Source: Aeromicrobium choanae (GTDB lineage: Bacteria; Actinomycetota; Actinomycetes; Propionibacteriales; Nocardioidaceae). Taken from it: a stretch of DNA of 64,000 bases. The stretch is from the NCBI RefSeq assembly GCF_900167475.1, contig NZ_LT796768.1:1922001-1986000 (forward strand), in the 5' to 3' direction. The notes under the pieces were generated by a model that searched no databases, had not been told where the DNA came from, and saw only the letters and a list, made by a program, of their open reading frames with translations. The stretch's first letter is position 1. Every line of letters starts with the position of its first letter. Shown here in pieces: positions 62,422-64,000 of this stretch. The position numbers and the translations under genes were made by a program.

Positions 62422-64000
62422 ATGAGCCCGTCCCGACTGGTCGACCGGCTCCCCGGCGGCACCACCGACGACGTCGACGCAGTGCACGAGGCGATCCTCG
62501 GGTGGATCGAGGACCGCGGCCTGACGCCCTATCCGGCGCAGGACGAGGCGATCCTGGAGATGGTCGCCGGGTCCAACGTCGTGCTGGCCACCCCCACCGG
62601 CTCGGGCAAGAGCCTCGTCGCCACGGCGGCCATGGGTGCGGCGCTCGCCCGCGGCGAGTGCAGCGTCTACACCGCGCCGATCAAGGCGCTCGTGAGCGAG
62701 AAGTTCTTCGACCTGTGCGAGGTCTTCGGGGCCGACAACGTCGGCATGGTCACCGGTGACGCGGCGGTGAACGCCGACGCGCCGATCATCGCGGCGACGG
62801 CCGAGATCCTCGCGAACATGGCGCTGCGCGAGGGGGCCGCGGCGGACATCGGCCTGGTCGTGATGGACGAGTTCCACTTCTATGCCGACCCCGACCGCGG
62901 CTGGGCCTGGCAGGTGCCGCTGATCGAGCTGCCGCGCGCCCAGTTCCTGCTCATGTCGGCCACGCTGGGCGACACGACCCGCCTCGAGGCCGACCTCGCC
63001 CGCCGGACCGGCCGCGAGACGGTCGCGGTCACGTCGGTCGAGCGTCCCGTGCCGCTGGTCAGCGAGTACGTCACCACGCCCGTTCACGAGACGCTCGAGC
63101 AGCTCGTCGAGACGCACCAGACGCCGGTCTACGTCGTGCACTTCTCGCAGGCGGCGGCACTGGAGCGCGCGCAGGCCCTGACCAGCGCCAAGGTGGCCAC
63201 GCGCGCCGAGCGCGACGCGATCGCCGACGCGCTGGGCGACTTCCGCTTCACCTCGGCGTTCGGCAAGACGCTCTCGCGCCTGATCCGCATGGGGATCGGC
63301 GTCCACCACGCCGGCATGCTGCCGCGGTACCGACGCCTCGTCGAGACCCTCACGCAGCAGGGCCTGCTCAAGGTGGTGTGCGGCACCGACACCCTCGGCG
63401 TCGGCATCAACGTCCCGATCCGCACCGTGCTCTTCAGCGGCCTGTCGAAGTACGACGGCACCCGCCAGCGTCACCTCCAGGTGCGCGAGTTCCAGCAGAT
63501 CGCCGGGCGCGCGGGTCGCGCCGGGTTCGACACCGTGGGGCACGTCGTCGTCGAGGCGCCCGAGCACGAGATCGAGAACGCCCGGCTCGTGCGCAAGGCC
63601 GGCGACGACCCGAAGAAGCTCAAGCGGATCCAGCGCAAGAAGCCGCCGGAGGGCTTCGTCTCGTGGGGCCACGGGACCTTCGAGCGGCTCGTGAACGGCA
63701 CGCCCGAGCCGCTCGTCTCGCGGATGAAGGTCAGCCACGCGATGGTGCTCGACGTCATCACCCGGCCCGGCGACGCACGCGCGGCGCTGGAGCACCTCGT
63801 CCGCGAGAGCGGCGAGACCGAGGAGTCGCAGGATCGACTGCTGGCCGAGGTCGACCACATCGTCGAGGCGCTGCTGGCGGGCGAGGTCGTCGAGCGGATC
63901 GACCCGCCCGACGCCCAGGGCCGCACGCTGCGCCTCACCGTCGACCTGCAGGCGAACTTCGCGCTCAACCAGCCGCTGTCGCCGTTCGCGGTCGCGGCCT
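62422..64000 (+). CDS. DEAD/DEAH-box helicase (DUF3516-type), 3' truncated by window edge
   Basis: The first 526 residues of a superfamily 2 helicase that continues past the window. TPYPAQDEAILEMVAG is the Q motif and A56TPTGSGKS64 is Walker A. TAPIKALVSEKF is motif Ia and D149EFH152 is motif II. LLMSATLGDT is motif III, VVCGTDTLGVGINVP is motif V and QQIAGRAGRAGFD is motif VI. The DEFH form and KLKRIQRKKPPEGFVSW segment match actinobacterial helicases with a DUF3516 C-terminus. It probably unwinds RNA or DNA with ATP; the role is unknown. ATG 62422 is used; GTG 62413 is an alternative that would overlap dacB. Confidence 0.88.
   Translation, partial: MSPSRLVDRLPGGTTDDVDAVHEAILGWIEDRGLTPYPAQDEAILEMVAGSNVVLATPTGSGKSLVATAAMGAALARGECSVYTAPIKALVSEKFFDLCEVFGADNVGMVTGDAAVNADAPIIAATAEILANMALREGAAADIGLVVMDEFHFYADPDRGWAWQVPLIELPRAQFLLMSATLGDTTRLEADLARRTGRETVAVTSVERPVPLVSEYVTTPVHETLEQLVETHQTPVYVVHFSQAAALERAQALTSAKVATRAERDAIADALGDFRFTSAFGKTLSRLIRMGIGVHHAGMLPRYRRLVETLTQQGLLKVVCGTDTLGVGINVPIRTVLFSGLSKYDGTRQRHLQVREFQQIAGRAGRAGFDTVGHVVVEAPEHEIENARLVRKAGDDPKKLKRIQRKKPPEGFVSWGHGTFERLVNGTPEPLVSRMKVSHAMVLDVITRPGDARAALEHLVRESGETEESQDRLLAEVDHIVEALLAGEVVERIDPPDAQGRTLRLTVDLQANFALNQPLSPFAVAA

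Overview
The window is about 70% GC and densely packed on both strands. Start and stop codons often overlap (ATGA/GTGA), starts are frequently GTG, and many starts lie 6-8 nt after a TANNNT hexamer, as expected for leaderless mRNAs. With an HspR-type HAIR operator, a DtxR/IdeR-like iron box, FprA, an SCO6745-family protein and two cobalamin riboswitches, this points to an actinobacterial chromosome. A Nocardioides/Aeromicrobium-like organism is my best guess, but that is inference. No tRNA, rRNA, insertion sequence, phage gene or CRISPR array is visible, and no stretch over 300 bp lacks a gene or RNA element.

Layout. 1-6785: the end of an acyl-CoA ligase coupled to a peptide-type ABC binding lipoprotein; a methyltransferase divergent from an HxlR regulator; a SixA-like phosphatase; a palindromic REP-like element; FprA with a DUF952 protein; a VOC protein. 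6924-9719: an FMN-binding lipoprotein, an ApbE flavin transferase and an NqrB/RnfD-like membrane protein fused to a flavin reductase, which together look like an extracytoplasmic electron-transfer chain. 9774-13279: OsmC, then a glycosyltransferase / methyltransferase / alpha-toroid trio. 13337-18718: a small membrane protein, a Baeyer-Villiger monooxygenase coupled to an alcohol dehydrogenase, a secreted SGNH hydrolase with a CHAP-like C-terminus, and a methyltransferase. 18837-21096: an ascorbate-type PTS (IIA, IIB, IIC). 21228-28046: ClpB behind a HAIR operator, a membrane protein, NDH-2, an orphan metal-receptor protein and MenB.

28225-39713: a large secreted M14 peptidase; a four-gene Fe-siderophore ABC operon behind an iron box; a MarR regulator; a secreted basic protein; an acyl-CoA oxidase-like enzyme; a GH114-like protein. 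39750-46756 is the most interesting region. A first cobalamin riboswitch precedes a secreted alpha/alpha-barrel protein coupled to a membrane-anchored DUF4430-like protein. A second riboswitch precedes a coupled ECF transporter (T, fused A1-A2, S) and a second DUF4430-like protein. The two extracellular folds are those of the mammalian cobalamin carriers intrinsic factor and transcobalamin, here on separate genes, so I read the region as a B12 capture-and-import system. The cobU, cobS and cobT genes at 55953-59007 would complete salvaged corrinoids.

46816-55918: a ROK regulator divergent from a sugar ABC transporter (fused ATPase, two permeases, binding lipoprotein) followed by two sugar isomerase/epimerase-fold enzymes and a Gfo/Idh/MocA dehydrogenase. 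55953-64000: cobU, tag, cobS, cobT, an SCO6745-family protein, a TetR regulator, pyrophosphatase, a PBP4-type carboxypeptidase and a helicase cut off by the window edge. A palindromic repeat with conserved arms (CCACTTTTGGAACG / CGTTCCAAAAGTGG) and an equal 35-nt centre occurs twice, 44 kb apart.
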